DNA of 64,000 nt from Novosphingobium sp. (GCF_020852455.1 NZ_JADZAT010000024.1:1-64000), one strand, 5' to 3'. Counted from the first letter of the stretch, positions 36,196 through 45,270 are shown. The notes: generated by a model from the letters alone, not told the origin. Numbers and translations are program-made.

Positions 36196-37815
36196 ATGAT
36201 GATCAGGAAGGCGCTGCTGGGCGGCGGGGCATTGCTGGCGATGCTGGCAACCAGCCCGGCCCCGCTGCTGGCCGATGCCAGCGAAGGCCAGGTGGCGGCG
36301 GTGATGGACGAGGGCCTCAACCGCAGCGAGGCAATGGTCATGGCGTCCGAACTGCTTGACGGGATCGGCCCGCGGCTGACCAATTCCGAAGGCTATCGCC
36401 GCGCCGCCGATTGGGCGACCGCCCGGATGACGCGGCTGGGGCTGCAGAACGTACACCGCGAAGGGTTCGAATTCGGGCTGGGCTGGAACGTCGACAGCTA
36501 CCGCGCGGTGATGGTCACGCCGCGCCGGATCGAACTGACCGCGATCCCCGTCGCCTGGTCTCCGCCCACCGAAGGAACGCTGCGCGCGCCGGTGGTGCTC
36601 GCCCCGATGAGCAAGGCCGAACACTTTGCCCAGTGGAAGGGCAAGCTGGCCGGCAAGGTGGTGCTGATTTCGATGCCGGGGACCAGCGGCGAGCCGAGCA
36701 AGCCCGCGTTCCAGCGCTATGACGACAAGCAGATCGGCGAATACGACAAGTACGATTTGCCCAGCTTCGATCCGCATGCCGCCGACCGCCGCGCCAAACG
36801 GACCAATTTCCCGCTTGAGCTGAGCCGCTTCCTCAAGGCCGAAGGCGCAGTGGCCATGGTGCGGATCAGCTATCGCGACGGCAAGCTGGTGCACGGCGAA
36901 GGTTACAATTTCCGTCCGGGCGAAACCCTGGCCCTGCCCGCTTTCGAAGTGGCAGCAGAGGACTATCGCCGGCTCGCCCGGCTGACCACCACCGGCACTG
37001 CGCCCACACTGGAACTGGCGCTGGCCGCCCGCTTCGATGCAAGCAACCTGATGGCCGAAAATCTGTTCGGCGAAATCCCGGGCAGTGATCCCAAGGCTGG
37101 CTATGTCATGGCAGGCGCGCACTTCGACAGCTGGATCGCCGGTGACGGTGCGGCCGACAACGGCGCGGGCAGCGTGGTGGTGCTGGAAGCCGCGCGGATC
37201 CTGATGCGGCTGGGGGTCAAGCCGCGCCGCACGATCCGCTTTGCACTGTGGGCGGGCGAGGAACAGGGCCTGCTGGGCAGCCGCGCCTATATCGACCGCC
37301 ACCTGGCCAGCCGCCCGATCGACCCCAAGCTGACCGGGATCGCCGCCTATTCGGCCTGGTCGCAGGCCTGGCCGATCACGCCCAAGCCGGGCTACGGCGA
37401 TCTCAAGGCCTATTTCAATCTCGACAATGGCGGCGGCAAGATCCGCGGGATCTATGCCGAAGGCAACATCGCGGCCGAAGGCATGCTGGGCAAATGGCTC
37501 AACCCCTTCGCCAGCCTGGGCGCCGGCCGGGTGGTGACCGGCAAGACCGGCGGCACCGACCACGTCTTCATGCAGGCGATCGGGCTGCCCGGATACCAGT
37601 TCATCCAGGACCCGCTCGATTATGACAGCCGGGTCCACCACACCTCGATCGACACGCTGGACCACCTGCGCGGCGATGATCTGCGCCAGGCAGCCACGAT
37701 CATGGCCGCGATGCTGCTGCAAGCCGCGAACAGCGACAAGGACCTGCCGCGCATGCCCTTGCCGTCCAAGCCGGTGCCGACCGATCCGTTCAAGGTGCGC
37801 GATCCGGATGAATAG
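36196..37815 (+). CDS. Exported M28-family zinc peptidase
   Basis: 539 residues. Signal peptide MMIRKALLGGGALLAMLATS to about residue 26. A PA-domain-like insert lies between residues 130 and 260. Peptidase core: AHFDSWIAGDGAADNGAGS (zinc His and bridging Asp), WAGEEQGLLGS with the catalytic Glu-Glu, YFNLDNGGG with a zinc Asp, and HTSIDTLDHL with the last His. Such enzymes are aminopeptidases acting on peptides in the periplasm. AGGGGAG precedes ATG 36196. Followed by a dispersed repeat. Confidence 0.88.
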   Translation: MMIRKALLGGGALLAMLATSPAPLLADASEGQVAAVMDEGLNRSEAMVMASELLDGIGPRLTNSEGYRRAADWATARMTRLGLQNVHREGFEFGLGWNVDSYRAVMVTPRRIELTAIPVAWSPPTEGTLRAPVVLAPMSKAEHFAQWKGKLAGKVVLISMPGTSGEPSKPAFQRYDDKQIGEYDKYDLPSFDPHAADRRAKRTNFPLELSRFLKAEGAVAMVRISYRDGKLVHGEGYNFRPGETLALPAFEVAAEDYRRLARLTTTGTAPTLELALAARFDASNLMAENLFGEIPGSDPKAGYVMAGAHFDSWIAGDGAADNGAGSVVVLEAARILMRLGVKPRRTIRFALWAGEEQGLLGSRAYIDRHLASRPIDPKLTGIAAYSAWSQAWPITPKPGYGDLKAYFNLDNGGGKIRGIYAEGNIAAEGMLGKWLNPFASLGAGRVVTGKTGGTDHVFMQAIGLPGYQFIQDPLDYDSRVHHTSIDTLDHLRGDDLRQAATIMAAMLLQAANSDKDLPRMPLPSKPVPTDPFKVRDPDE

Positions 37816-37830
37816 GAGATAGCAAGGGAC

Positions 37831-38006
37831 CCTTCCCCCTTGATGAGGGAAGGATACGCAGACTTGGCGGCTGTGCCGCCTAGTCGCAGTTGGATGGGGG
37901 TGAGCGCGCGACAAACTACGAGTAAGGCCGCGAGCGCACCCCCACCCAACCTGCGCTAGCGAGCAAGCTCACAAGCTGCGGTATCCCTCCCCCATGGAGG
38001 GGGAGG
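37831..38006. repeat. CTTCCCCC/GGGGGAAG dispersed element, copy B
   Basis: Starts CCTTCCCCCTTGATGAGGGA followed by AGGATACGCAGACTTGG, has the inverted middle pair AGTTGGATGGGGGTG and CACCCCCACCCAACC, GCGCTAGCGAG, and ends GGTATCCCTCCCCCATGG. Same order as copies A and C. Just past it is a separate hairpin, GGTGACTC (38004-38011) with GAGTCACC (38031-38038). Repeat plus hairpin fill most of the 275-base spacer before rpmJ. Confidence 0.8.
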
Positions 38007-38090
38007 TGACTCCTTGGTTGACTTCCAACCGAGTCACCACTAACGGCGCCACTTCAAGTTTTCAGCGGCAGCAGCCGCACCGAGGAACCA

Positions 38091-38216
38091 ATGAAGATTC
38101 GCAACAGCCTCAAGTCGCTCAAGGGCCGTCACCGGGACAACCGCGTGATCCGCCGTCGTGGCCGGACCTATGTGATCAACAAGACCAACCGCCGCTTCAA
38201 GGCGCGCCAGGGCTAA
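38091..38216 (+). CDS. rpmJ: 50S ribosomal protein L36 (cysteine-free type)
   Basis: 41 codons: [20 protein letters not shown], then [20 protein letters not shown] and a final Gly. This is the longer form of L36 without the zinc-binding cysteines, usual in alphaproteobacteria. Too short for routine ORF filters. Ends in TAA at 38216 and is followed by a strong hairpin plus T-run. Confidence 0.95.
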   Translation: MKIRNSLKSLKGRHRDNRVIRRRGRTYVINKTNRRFKARQG

Positions 38217-38257
38217 GTCCCGGCGGGGTCCGCATGCGGATCCGGTTGAAACCATTG

Positions 38258-38297
38258 CGGCCCGCCTCCCACCGGAGCGCGGGCCGAAACCTTTTTT
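38258..38297 (+). terminator. Rho-independent terminator of rpmJ
   Basis: CGGCCCGC (38258-38265) pairs with GCGGGCCG (38279-38286), with inner CTCC/GGAG pairing, then CTTTTTTG at 38291-38298. This is the clearest intrinsic terminator in the window. Confidence 0.85.
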
Positions 38298-38316
38298 GCT
38301 GCAGGGGAATTTGGCA

Positions 38317-38931
38317 ATGACCGGGCGAATCGAGGCGGTGGTGTTCGATGTCGGCAAGGTGCTGGTCCAGTGGGAACGTGACCTGCCCTTTCGCGAACTG
38401 ATCCCCGATCCGGCCGAGCGGGCCTGGTTCATGGACGAGGTAATCCCGCTGTCCTGGCACGGCGAGCACGATGCCGGCCGCGCCGCCGAGGAGATGATCG
38501 CCGAGCGCAGCGCGCTCTATCCCGATCACGCCCGCCTGATTCGCGCCTGGCTGACCCGGTTCAACGAGACGATCCCCGGCCCGGTCCCGGGCAGCGTCGA
38601 TCTGGTGCAGGACCTGCACCGCGCGGGCGTGCCGCTTTATGCGATCACCAATTTCGGCGCCGACACCTGGGCGCAGTTCCGCCCGACCTGGCCGCTGTTC
38701 GACCTGTTTCGCGACATCGTGGTTTCGGGTGACGAGAAGCTCGCCAAGCCCGATCCGGCGATCTACGCGCTCGCCGCCGCGCGCTTTGGCCATGCCCCGC
38801 CGGCGATGCTGTTCGTCGATGACAGCCTGCCCAATGTGGAAAGCGCCCGCGCCAGCGGCTGGCACGCGCACCACTTTACCGCAGCCGACAGCCTGCGCGC
38901 CGAACTGGTGGAGCGGGGGTTGCTGGACTGA
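38317..38931 (+). CDS. HAD-family hydrolase
   Basis: 204 residues of HAD subfamily I (haloacid dehalogenase / epoxide hydrolase N-terminal type). Motif I is VVFDVGKVLVQWE, where the nucleophile Asp is followed by V-G rather than D-x-D, as in the YihX/alpha-D-glucose-1-phosphate phosphatase group. Motif II in YAITNFG, Lys in GDEKLAKPDPAIY, motif III/IV MLFVDDSLPNVESA. Substrate unknown. ATG 38317 has AGGGGAA upstream. Confidence 0.85.
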   Translation: MTGRIEAVVFDVGKVLVQWERDLPFRELIPDPAERAWFMDEVIPLSWHGEHDAGRAAEEMIAERSALYPDHARLIRAWLTRFNETIPGPVPGSVDLVQDLHRAGVPLYAITNFGADTWAQFRPTWPLFDLFRDIVVSGDEKLAKPDPAIYALAAARFGHAPPAMLFVDDSLPNVESARASGWHAHHFTAADSLRAELVERGLLD

Positions 38932-38945
38932 ACCCCAAGAAAAGA

Positions 38946-38971
38946 GGCCCCCGTTCTTGCGAACGGAGGCC
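38946..38971 (-). terminator. Terminator of the small exported-protein gene (39029)
   Basis: GGCC-C-CCGTTC (38946-38956) pairs with GAACGG-A-GGCC (38961-38971) with one mismatch. On the minus strand TCTTTTCTT follows directly (38945-38937). It ends transcription from the gene at 39029-39370. Confidence 0.75.
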
Positions 38972-39028
38972 ATGGAGGGGGCTGTTGAGGATTTGCCTGG
39001 GGCCTATAAGGGGGCGGCCCTGGCGCGG

Positions 39029-39370
39029 TCAGGCAGCCGCGTTGCAGCGCTGAAGATCTTCAGCGCCGAATTCACCCTTCGGGCCGGTGAATGCCGAAAG
39101 CGTACCAAATGCCTTCACCACCTGGGCGCAGGTCTTTTCGGGACGCGAACCATCGATCGGAGCCGTGCAGGTATCACCCGCGCAGTTCCAGATCACGCCG
39201 TTCACCACCTTGCTCTTCGGCGCGGCCAGCGCGGTCGAAAGCTTCACCACGTTGCGGCTGGCGCCGGCATGCGCGGGGGTGGTGGTGGCCGAGAAGCTGA
39301 GCACGGTGCCAGCCAGAGCGAGGCCAGCGGCCAGCAGGCCGCGCGAGAATTGCTGCGAAATTGCGGTCAT
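39029..39370 (-). CDS. Small exported two-disulphide protein, CC_3452-like
   Basis: 113 residues. Signal peptide to about TTTPAHA (residue 35), then a mature 78-residue domain with four cysteines in WNCAGDTCTAP, KTCAQVV and LQRCNAA. The pattern VVNGVIWNCAGDTCTAP and ACGPVG-like GTLSAFTGPKGEF resembles a small exported family I recall from Caulobacter as CC_3452; I cannot confirm this. AGGAAAGGGA precedes ATG 39370. Monocistronic with its own terminator, divergent from a HxlR regulator that may control it. Confidence 0.7.
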   Translation of the reverse strand: MTAISQQFSRGLLAAGLALAGTVLSFSATTTPAHAGASRNVVKLSTALAAPKSKVVNGVIWNCAGDTCTAPIDGSRPEKTCAQVVKAFGTLSAFTGPKGEFGAEDLQRCNAAA

Positions 39371-39470
39371 GTCTAAATCCCTTTCCTGTCTTGCACGCAG
39401 GGATCGAAAGGGGTCCTGGGAGGGAGACTCGATTTGCGTTGCTAATCGCTACCTAATGCGATAGGTTTTC

Positions 39471-39480
39471 AGTTGCAACT
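39471..39480. promoter_or_regulatory. AGTTGCAACT palindrome, candidate HxlR operator
   Basis: Exact 10-base palindrome AGTTGCAACT in the spacer between the divergent exported-protein and HxlR genes. A partial copy, TGTGCAACTG, follows at 39511-39520, 40 bases downstream. Local regulator genes often bind such paired sites. Not shown. Confidence 0.35.
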
Positions 39481-39567
39481 AGAAACTGTGCGCCGCAGCA
39501 AAGATTTTTTTGTGCAACTGGAAGAGCAATTGAGTTAGGCTGCCTTCGGGCAAGGGGACGTGAAGCT

Positions 39568-40083
39568 ATGGGTAAACTGACCGAACCGCTGAATGACATG
39601 CAGAACTGCGGGCTTCCCGCTGCTCTCGAGGTCATGGGCGAACGCTGGAGCTTCATGATCCTGCGCGCCAGCTTCAACGGCCTGCACCACTTTGAAGAGT
39701 TTCTTTCGACCCTGGGGATCGCCCGCAACATCCTGTCGAATCGTCTGGCCCGGCTGGTCGAACACGGGATCATGAAGCGCGAGCCGCTGCCCGAGGATCG
39801 CCGCAAGATCGAATACCGCCTGACCGCCAAGGGGCTCGACCTGCTTCCCGCGATGCTAGCGCTGCGCCAGTGGGGTGAGAAGTACGGCGTCGGCATTCCC
39901 AGCAACCCGGTGCTGTGCGACGCGCGCGACGGCATGCCGATCGCCGAAATCGCGATCCACGCCCACGACGGACGCCGGCTACACCACACCGAACTTGAAT
40001 GGCGCGAAGCCTCCGATGTCGGCAAGAGCGAGGCCGAGTACGACGACTATCCGGTCAAGCCGCAGCTGAATGTGCTGAGGTAA
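39568..40083 (+). CDS. HxlR-family transcriptional regulator
   Basis: 171 residues. The winged-helix HxlR domain (about 10-100) shows NCGLPAALEVMGERWSFMIL with the conserved Cys14 that senses electrophiles or oxidants in some members. It continues with GLHHFEEFLSTLGIARNILS as the recognition region and RKIEYRLTAKGLDLLP as the wing. The extra C-terminal part (100-171) has HAHDGRRLHH and an acidic tail. Single-step repressors of this class usually act on the divergent gene. Abuts comM end to end. Confidence 0.85.
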   Translation: MGKLTEPLNDMQNCGLPAALEVMGERWSFMILRASFNGLHHFEEFLSTLGIARNILSNRLARLVEHGIMKREPLPEDRRKIEYRLTAKGLDLLPAMLALRQWGEKYGVGIPSNPVLCDARDGMPIAEIAIHAHDGRRLHHTELEWREASDVGKSEAEYDDYPVKPQLNVLR

Positions 40084-40084
40084 C

Positions 40085-41593
40085 TTACGCCCTGGGCGCC
40101 ACCCGCCGATAGCTGAGCGCTTCGGCCACATGGATCCGGCCCACCCCTTCACTGCCGGCAAGGTCAGCGATGGTCCGCGCCACGCGCAGGATCCGGGTAT
40201 AGCCGCGCGCTGAGAGCCGCATCGCTTCGGCCGCCTGCATCAGCAGCTTGCGGCCCGGTTCATCAGGGGTGGCGTGCAATTCGAGCAGATCGCCGTCAAG
40301 CTCGGCATTGCTGCGCTTGTTGGTTCCGGCCATCCGCGCGGTCTGCACCGCGCGGGCCGCGGCGACCCGGGCGGCGACCTGTGCGCTGCCTTCGGCGGGC
40401 GGCGGCAGGGCGAGGTCGGCGGCGCTGACCGGATCGACTTCGACATGCAGGTCAATCCGGTCGAGCATCGGCCCGGAAACCTTGGCCTGATAATCGGCGG
40501 CGCACCGCGGCGCGCGTGAACAGGCCAGCGCCGGATCGCCGAGATGCCCGCAGCGGCACGGGTTCATTGCCGCGATCAGCTGGACCCGCGCCGGGAAAGT
40601 GACATGGGCATTGGCCCGCGCGACATCGACCGAGCCGGTTTCGAGCGGCTGGCGCAGCGAATCGAGCACCGCGCGCTGGAATTCGGGCAGCTCGTCCAAA
40701 AACAGCACGCCAAGGTGCGCCAGGCTGACCTCGCCCGGCCGAACCCTGAGGCCGCCGCCGGTCAGCGCCGCCATCGAGGCCGAATGGTGCGGCGAGCGGA
40801 ACGGGCGTGTGCGGCTGATCCGGCCTTCTTCCAGCGTGCCCGCGACCGAGGCAACCATCGACACTTCCAGCGCCTCGGCCGGGGTCAGCGGCGGGAGGAT
40901 CCCGGGCAGGCAGCTGGCCAGCAATGATTTGCCCGCACCCGGCGGACCGATCATCAGCAGGTTGTGACCGCCAGCCGCCGCGATCTCGAGCGCGCGCTTG
41001 GCCACTTCCTGGCCTTTCACCTGCCTGAGGTCGGGCCCGAAGCCGGGCGCTTCCGCCTCACCCGGTTGCGGCTGGGCCAGTTGCTGCACGCCCTTGAGGT
41101 GGTTGAGCAGGCTGACCAGATTGGGCGCGGGCACCACCGGCACACCGCTGGCCCAGGCCGCCTCGCTGCCCTGCACGGCCGGGCAGATCAGCCCAAGGTC
41201 CTGCGATGCGGCATGCAGCGCGGCGAGCAGCACGCCGGGCGAGGCGACGATCCGGCCATCGAGCGCCAGTTCGCCCACCGCGATGAAATCACCCAGCTGT
41301 TCGGCATCGGTCACCCCCATCGCCGCCAGCAGCGCCAGCGCGATCGGCAGGTCATAGTGCGAGCCTTCCTTGGGCAGGTCGGCGGGCGAGAGGTTGATCG
41401 TGATCCGCTTGGGCGGCAGCGACAGACCCATCGCTGCCAGTGCGGCACCGACCCGTTCCTTGCTTTCGTTGACTGCCTTGTCGGGCAGGCCGACCACATT
41501 GAAGCGCGGCAGGCCCGGCGCGATCTGGCACTGCACTTCGACGCTGCGCGCCTCCAGCCCAAGGTAAGCCACCGTCTGGACCAGCGCGACCAA
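40085..41593 (-). CDS. comM: YifB/ComM family Mg-chelatase-like AAA ATPase
   Basis: 502 residues. N-terminal Lon-protease-like domain (VEVQCQIAPGLPRFNVVGLP, ESKERVGAALAAMG), then an AAA domain with Walker A MIGPPGAGKSLLASCLPG, Walker B VLFLDELPEF, RPFRSPHHSASMAALTGGG and NPCRCGHLGDP. ComM is a helicase for branch migration in natural transformation, but YifB is also present in non-competent bacteria. TTG 41593 is favoured: GGGGG lies about 7 bases upstream and it gives the conserved N-terminus VALVQTVAYLGLEA. Confidence 0.93.
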   Translation of the reverse strand: MVALVQTVAYLGLEARSVEVQCQIAPGLPRFNVVGLPDKAVNESKERVGAALAAMGLSLPPKRITINLSPADLPKEGSHYDLPIALALLAAMGVTDAEQLGDFIAVGELALDGRIVASPGVLLAALHAASQDLGLICPAVQGSEAAWASGVPVVPAPNLVSLLNHLKGVQQLAQPQPGEAEAPGFGPDLRQVKGQEVAKRALEIAAAGGHNLLMIGPPGAGKSLLASCLPGILPPLTPAEALEVSMVASVAGTLEEGRISRTRPFRSPHHSASMAALTGGGLRVRPGEVSLAHLGVLFLDELPEFQRAVLDSLRQPLETGSVDVARANAHVTFPARVQLIAAMNPCRCGHLGDPALACSRAPRCAADYQAKVSGPMLDRIDLHVEVDPVSAADLALPPPAEGSAQVAARVAAARAVQTARMAGTNKRSNAELDGDLLELHATPDEPGRKLLMQAAEAMRLSARGYTRILRVARTIADLAGSEGVGRIHVAEALSYRRVAPRA

Positions 41594-41750
41594 AGTATTG
41601 CCCCCATGCAGCTACGGCGAATTACTTGGGTGTGCCGCAGAAACACTGGCCTGTCGAGCCGATAGCGCCGGAATGGAACAATCGTCGGTAAGCCCTTCTT
41701 AACCTTTGGCCTTGTGAACCCGGTAAGGGGCGGCGGGCGATTAGCATGGC

Positions 41751-42431
41751 ATGCGCACACTGACCGCCCTTGCTCTCACGTTGCTCGCCTGCACCGCGGC
41801 CCCTGCCGTGGCGGCCGAGACGATCGTGATCGAGGACCTGGTCGAAGTGATCGAATACGTCGATGAGGGCGGGTCCGAGCGCTATGTCGCCACCGCCCCC
41901 GCGCCGATCCCCCAGGGGATCGCCCGGTTTGGCCCGTTCCGCGTGCTTGATGGCAATCGCGCGGCGCTGGTCGATGTGACCGACAGCGCCAGCCCGGCCC
42001 AGTTCCAGGCCATGCTGCGTGCCTATCCCGGCATCGCAACGATCGAGATGGTCGAATGTCCCGGTACCGAAGACGACCGTGCGAACCTGAAGCTGGGCCG
42101 GATGATCCGCGCCCAGGGGATTGCCACCCACGTTCCATCCGGCGGTTCGGTGCGTTCGGGCGGGGTTGAACTGTTCCTGGCCGGCAAACAGCGCTTTGCC
42201 GATCCGGGCAGCGAATTTGCGGTCCATTCGTGGGCCGACGAAGACGGGCGTGAGGCCAAGGACTATCCCGCCGATGCCCCCGAAAACCGCGCCTATATCG
42301 ACTATTACCGCGATATGGGCATGGATGCGCCGCAGGCCAGCGCATTCTATGCCATGACCAATTCGGTTCCGCATGCCGATGCCAAATGGCTGACCGCGGC
42401 GGACATGCGCCAGTGGGTCAAGCTGGACTGA
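41751..42431 (+). CDS. Exported ClpP-fold protein (COG3904-like)
   Basis: 226 residues. Signal peptide MRTLTALALTLLACTAAPAV to AAA (residue 22). The mature part follows a ClpP/crotonase pattern: a strand with ATIEMVECPG, RANLKLGRMIRAQGIATHV, then SVRSGGVELFLAGKQRFADP with Ser136 in the nucleophile turn, and FAVHSW with His159 in the position of the ClpP catalytic histidine. The family is predicted periplasmic and of unknown substrate. The match is by pattern, so call it ClpP-like rather than protease. Followed by a palindromic repeat. Confidence 0.65.
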   Translation: MRTLTALALTLLACTAAPAVAAETIVIEDLVEVIEYVDEGGSERYVATAPAPIPQGIARFGPFRVLDGNRAALVDVTDSASPAQFQAMLRAYPGIATIEMVECPGTEDDRANLKLGRMIRAQGIATHVPSGGSVRSGGVELFLAGKQRFADPGSEFAVHSWADEDGREAKDYPADAPENRAYIDYYRDMGMDAPQASAFYAMTNSVPHADAKWLTAADMRQWVKLD

Positions 42432-42435
42432 AATT

Positions 42436-42569
42436 CTCGCACAAAGTCACAAAGCCACAAAGTTGGCGGAAATCGCCGAAGGCTATCCGAGCTGGAAAAT
42501 CCCGAGCGGGTGAATTGGAGCAGCTTCGCTGCAGAGCTGCGACTTTGTGACTTTGTGGCTTTGTGCGAG
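42436..42569. repeat. CACAAAG-type palindromic element, copy 2
   Basis: The arms 42436-42463 and 42542-42569 are inverted repeats matching at 26 of 28 bases. Left arm units GCACAAAG, TCACAAAG, CCACAAAG, in mirror order on the right. About 78 bases of loop. Begins 5 bases after a stop codon. The rest of the spacer to rpmH (42570-42689) shows no further gene. Confidence 0.8.
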
Positions 42570-42689
42570 CAACCATTCGAAACCGAATCCCTTGACTCAC
42601 TCCCTGCCCTCCGTTAACGGCGCGCGTCTGCGATCGGGCCCTGTCTAACGATGAGGTCAGTCGAATAGAGATTTCCGAGGTTTTTTGAC

Positions 42690-42824
42690 ATGAAGCGTAC
42701 GTTCCAGCCCAGCCGCCTTGTTCGCGCCCGCCGTCACGGCTTCCGCGCCCGCACCGCCACGGTTGGCGGTCGCAAGGTCCTGCGCGCCCGCCGCGCGCGC
42801 GGTCGCAAAAAGCTCAGCGCCTGA
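42690..42824 (+). CDS. rpmH: 50S ribosomal protein L34
   Basis: 44 codons: [20 protein letters not shown] then [20 protein letters not shown] and KLSA. A standard L34, too short for ORF filters. First of the rpmH-rnpA-yidD-yidC-engB cluster. GAGG lies 10 bases upstream of ATG 42690. Confidence 0.97.
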   Translation: MKRTFQPSRLVRARRHGFRARTATVGGRKVLRARRARGRKKLSA

Positions 42825-42838
42825 GCGAATCGCCCAGC

Positions 42839-43201
42839 ATGTCGGTCCTGACCAAGAGGGCCGATTTTCTGGCAGCCAACCGGGGCCTGCGGATCGCGCG
42901 CCCCGGTTTTGTTTTGCTTGCGCGGCCCAACGGGCTTGATGCGATGCGCTATGGCATCACCGTCACCAAGAAGATCGGCAACGCCGTGGTCCGCAACCGG
43001 ATGAAGCGGCGCTTTCGCGAACTGCTGCGCGCGGCGCTGCCGCAAGAAGGGCTGGCCGGGCACGACCATGTGCTGATCGGGCGCGAAGGCGGGGTCGAAC
43101 GCGACTTCGCCAGGCTGCGCGAGGAACTGACCGCCGCGCTGGCCCGCGCAGCCCAGGGCCAGGGCGATCCGCCCCGCCGCAAGCCCGGGCCGCGCCGATG
43201 A
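42839..43201 (+). CDS. rnpA: Ribonuclease P protein component
   Basis: 120 residues. Binds the RNase P RNA to mature tRNA 5' ends. [15 protein letters not shown] at the start, then the conserved [20 protein letters not shown] and [11 protein letters not shown], the RNR motif region. A basic, proline-rich tail follows. 14 bases after rpmH, and its TGA overlaps the yidD start (ATGA). Confidence 0.96.
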   Translation: MSVLTKRADFLAANRGLRIARPGFVLLARPNGLDAMRYGITVTKKIGNAVVRNRMKRRFRELLRAALPQEGLAGHDHVLIGREGGVERDFARLREELTAALARAAQGQGDPPRRKPGPRR

Positions 43202-43407
43202 AACGCCTGCTGATCCTGATCGCGCGCGGCTGGCAACTGGGGCCTTCACGGGTCCTGCCGCCCAGCTGCCGCTATGCCCCGTCGTGCTCGCAATACATGA
43301 TCGAGGCGGTCGAAAAGCACGGCGCGATTAAGGGTGGCTGGTTGGGCGTGAAGCGTATATTGCGCTGCCATCCTTGGGGGGGACACGGGTACGATCCGGT
43401 TCCGTGA
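43198..43407 (+). CDS. yidD: Membrane protein insertion efficiency factor YidD
   Basis: 69 residues with [40 protein letters not shown] and [10 protein letters not shown], the complete UPF0161 signature. Small amphipathic inner-membrane-associated protein that aids YidC. Normal position between rnpA and yidC. Confidence 0.96.
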   Translation: MKRLLILIARGWQLGPSRVLPPSCRYAPSCSQYMIEAVEKHGAIKGGWLGVKRILRCHPWGGHGYDPVP

Positions 43408-43481
43408 CCGGCCGATGCCTTGACAGGCCCTGCCGCCTTCCCATCTGACATGAATTGACTAGCGAACCAGGGGCGCCCCGA

Positions 43482-45269
43482 GTGGACAACCAGAATTTCA
43501 AGAACATGGTCCTTGCAGGCGTGCTGACCCTGCTGATCTTTGTCGGCTGGGACTGGGGGATGAAGTACCTCTATCCCAACGCCAACAAGGCGCCCGTTCC
43601 CGCCGCCAGCGCCCCCGCGCCCGCCGCTTCGGCCAGCACCAGCCCCGCTCACACCCGCGAAGGCGGGCTGACCGACGCGGCTGACAAGGCGCTGGAAGCG
43701 AAGGACCTCAAGACCGCGCTCAATCCCGCCACCCGTGTCGCGATTGCCGCGCCGGGCCTGTCGGGCTCGATCAACCTCATCGGCGGCGCGGTCGATGACC
43801 TGACCACCAACCGCCACACCGCCGCGGTCGAACAGAACAGCGGCCCGCAGCGGATCTTCTCGCCGGCCGGCACGCCGGCCCAGCAGTTCGCCGAATTCGG
43901 CTGGCGGCTGCCCGATGGCCGCGCCGATGCCGCGCTGCCCGGCCCTGCCACCCAGTGGGCCGCGCCGCAGGGCGCCAAGCTGACCCCGCAGAGCCCGGTC
44001 ACGCTGAGCTGGACCAACCCCGCCGGGGTCACCTTCAAGCTGACCTACGCGATCGACGCCGATTACATGCTGACCGTCACACAGGAAGTCAGCAATGGCG
44101 GCCAGGCGGCGCTGACCGCCAAGCCCTATGCGCTGATCGCGCGGACCGAAAAGACCGCCTCGATCGACACCTGGAACGTCCACGCCGGGCCGTTCGGTGC
44201 CTTTGACGACGCGGTCTCGTTCGGTCCGGACTATGATGAAGTGACCGAAGCCAAGCAGCTGACCAACCCGGGCAAGACCGACTGGATCGGCTTTACTGAC
44301 ATCTATTGGATGAGCGCGCTGGTGCCCGATGCCAAGGCCCAGGCCAGTAGTGGCTTCCGCGCGCTGGGCGGCGGGCTCTACCGGGCCGACCTGATCTATC
44401 CTGACGCCGCGATCGGGCCGGGCCAGAGCAGCGCGGTTTCGACCCGCCTGTTCGCCGGGGCCAAGGAAAGCTCGGTGCTCGACAAGTACGAGGCAGCCGG
44501 CATTCCCAAATTTGGCCTGGCAATCGACTGGGGCTGGTTCCGCTGGTTCGAAAAGCCGATCTTCTGGCTGCTCAAGTCGCTGTTCGGTCTGGTTGGCAAC
44601 TTCGGCGTGGCGATCATGCTGCTGACGCTGATCGTGCGCGGCGTGATGTTCCCCGTCGCCCAGAGGCAGTTCGCCTCGATGGCCGCAGTGAAGGCGATCC
44701 AGCCCAAGATGAAGGCGATCCAGGAACGTTACAAGGACGACAAGCAGAAGCAGCAGGAAGAAATCATGGCGCTGTACAAGAAGGAAGGCGTCAATCCGCT
44801 TGGCGGGTGCCTGCCGATCCTTCTGCAGATCCCGGTGTTCTTCGCGCTCTACAAGGTGCTGATCCTGGCGGTCGAAATGCGCCACCAGCCCTTCGCGCTG
44901 TGGATCAAGGACCTTTCCGCGCCCGATCCGCTGCATATCCTGAACCTGTTCGGCTATCTTGACTTCACCCCCCCGGCGTTTCTGGGCATCGGCCTGCTGG
45001 CGCTGCTGCTGGGGATCACCATGTGGCTGCAGTTCAAACTTAACCCGGCGCAGATGGATCCGGCCCAGCAGCAGATCATGGATCTGATGCCGTGGCTCAT
45101 GATGTTTATCATGGCGCCCTTCGCGGCCGGACTGCTGATTTACTGGATCACCTCGAACGTGCTCACCATTGCCCAGCAGGCCTATCTCTATTCGAAGCAT
45201 CCGCAATTGAAGGCCCAGGCCGAAAAGGATACCGTCGATGCCGAGCGGGCCAAGACCCGGGGCAAATAG
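43482..45269 (+). CDS. yidC: Membrane protein insertase YidC
   Basis: 595 residues. N-terminal helix (about 7-24, MVLAGVLTLLIFVGWDWGMK), an alanine/proline-rich linker, the large periplasmic beta-sandwich (about 90-350), then the Oxa1-type core with five helices: FGVAIMLLTLIVRGVMFPVA with the groove arginine, the cytoplasmic loop KMKAIQERYKDDKQKQQEEI, NPLGGCLPILLQIPVFFALY and PAQQQIMDLMPWLMMFIMAP. Start GTG 43482, since AGGGG precedes it and the frame from 43455 adds nine non-family residues. Confidence 0.97.
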   Translation: MDNQNFKNMVLAGVLTLLIFVGWDWGMKYLYPNANKAPVPAASAPAPAASASTSPAHTREGGLTDAADKALEAKDLKTALNPATRVAIAAPGLSGSINLIGGAVDDLTTNRHTAAVEQNSGPQRIFSPAGTPAQQFAEFGWRLPDGRADAALPGPATQWAAPQGAKLTPQSPVTLSWTNPAGVTFKLTYAIDADYMLTVTQEVSNGGQAALTAKPYALIARTEKTASIDTWNVHAGPFGAFDDAVSFGPDYDEVTEAKQLTNPGKTDWIGFTDIYWMSALVPDAKAQASSGFRALGGGLYRADLIYPDAAIGPGQSSAVSTRLFAGAKESSVLDKYEAAGIPKFGLAIDWGWFRWFEKPIFWLLKSLFGLVGNFGVAIMLLTLIVRGVMFPVAQRQFASMAAVKAIQPKMKAIQERYKDDKQKQQEEIMALYKKEGVNPLGGCLPILLQIPVFFALYKVLILAVEMRHQPFALWIKDLSAPDPLHILNLFGYLDFTPPAFLGIGLLALLLGITMWLQFKLNPAQMDPAQQQIMDLMPWLMMFIMAPFAAGLLIYWITSNVLTIAQQAYLYSKHPQLKAQAEKDTVDAERAKTRGK

Positions 45270-45270
45270 G

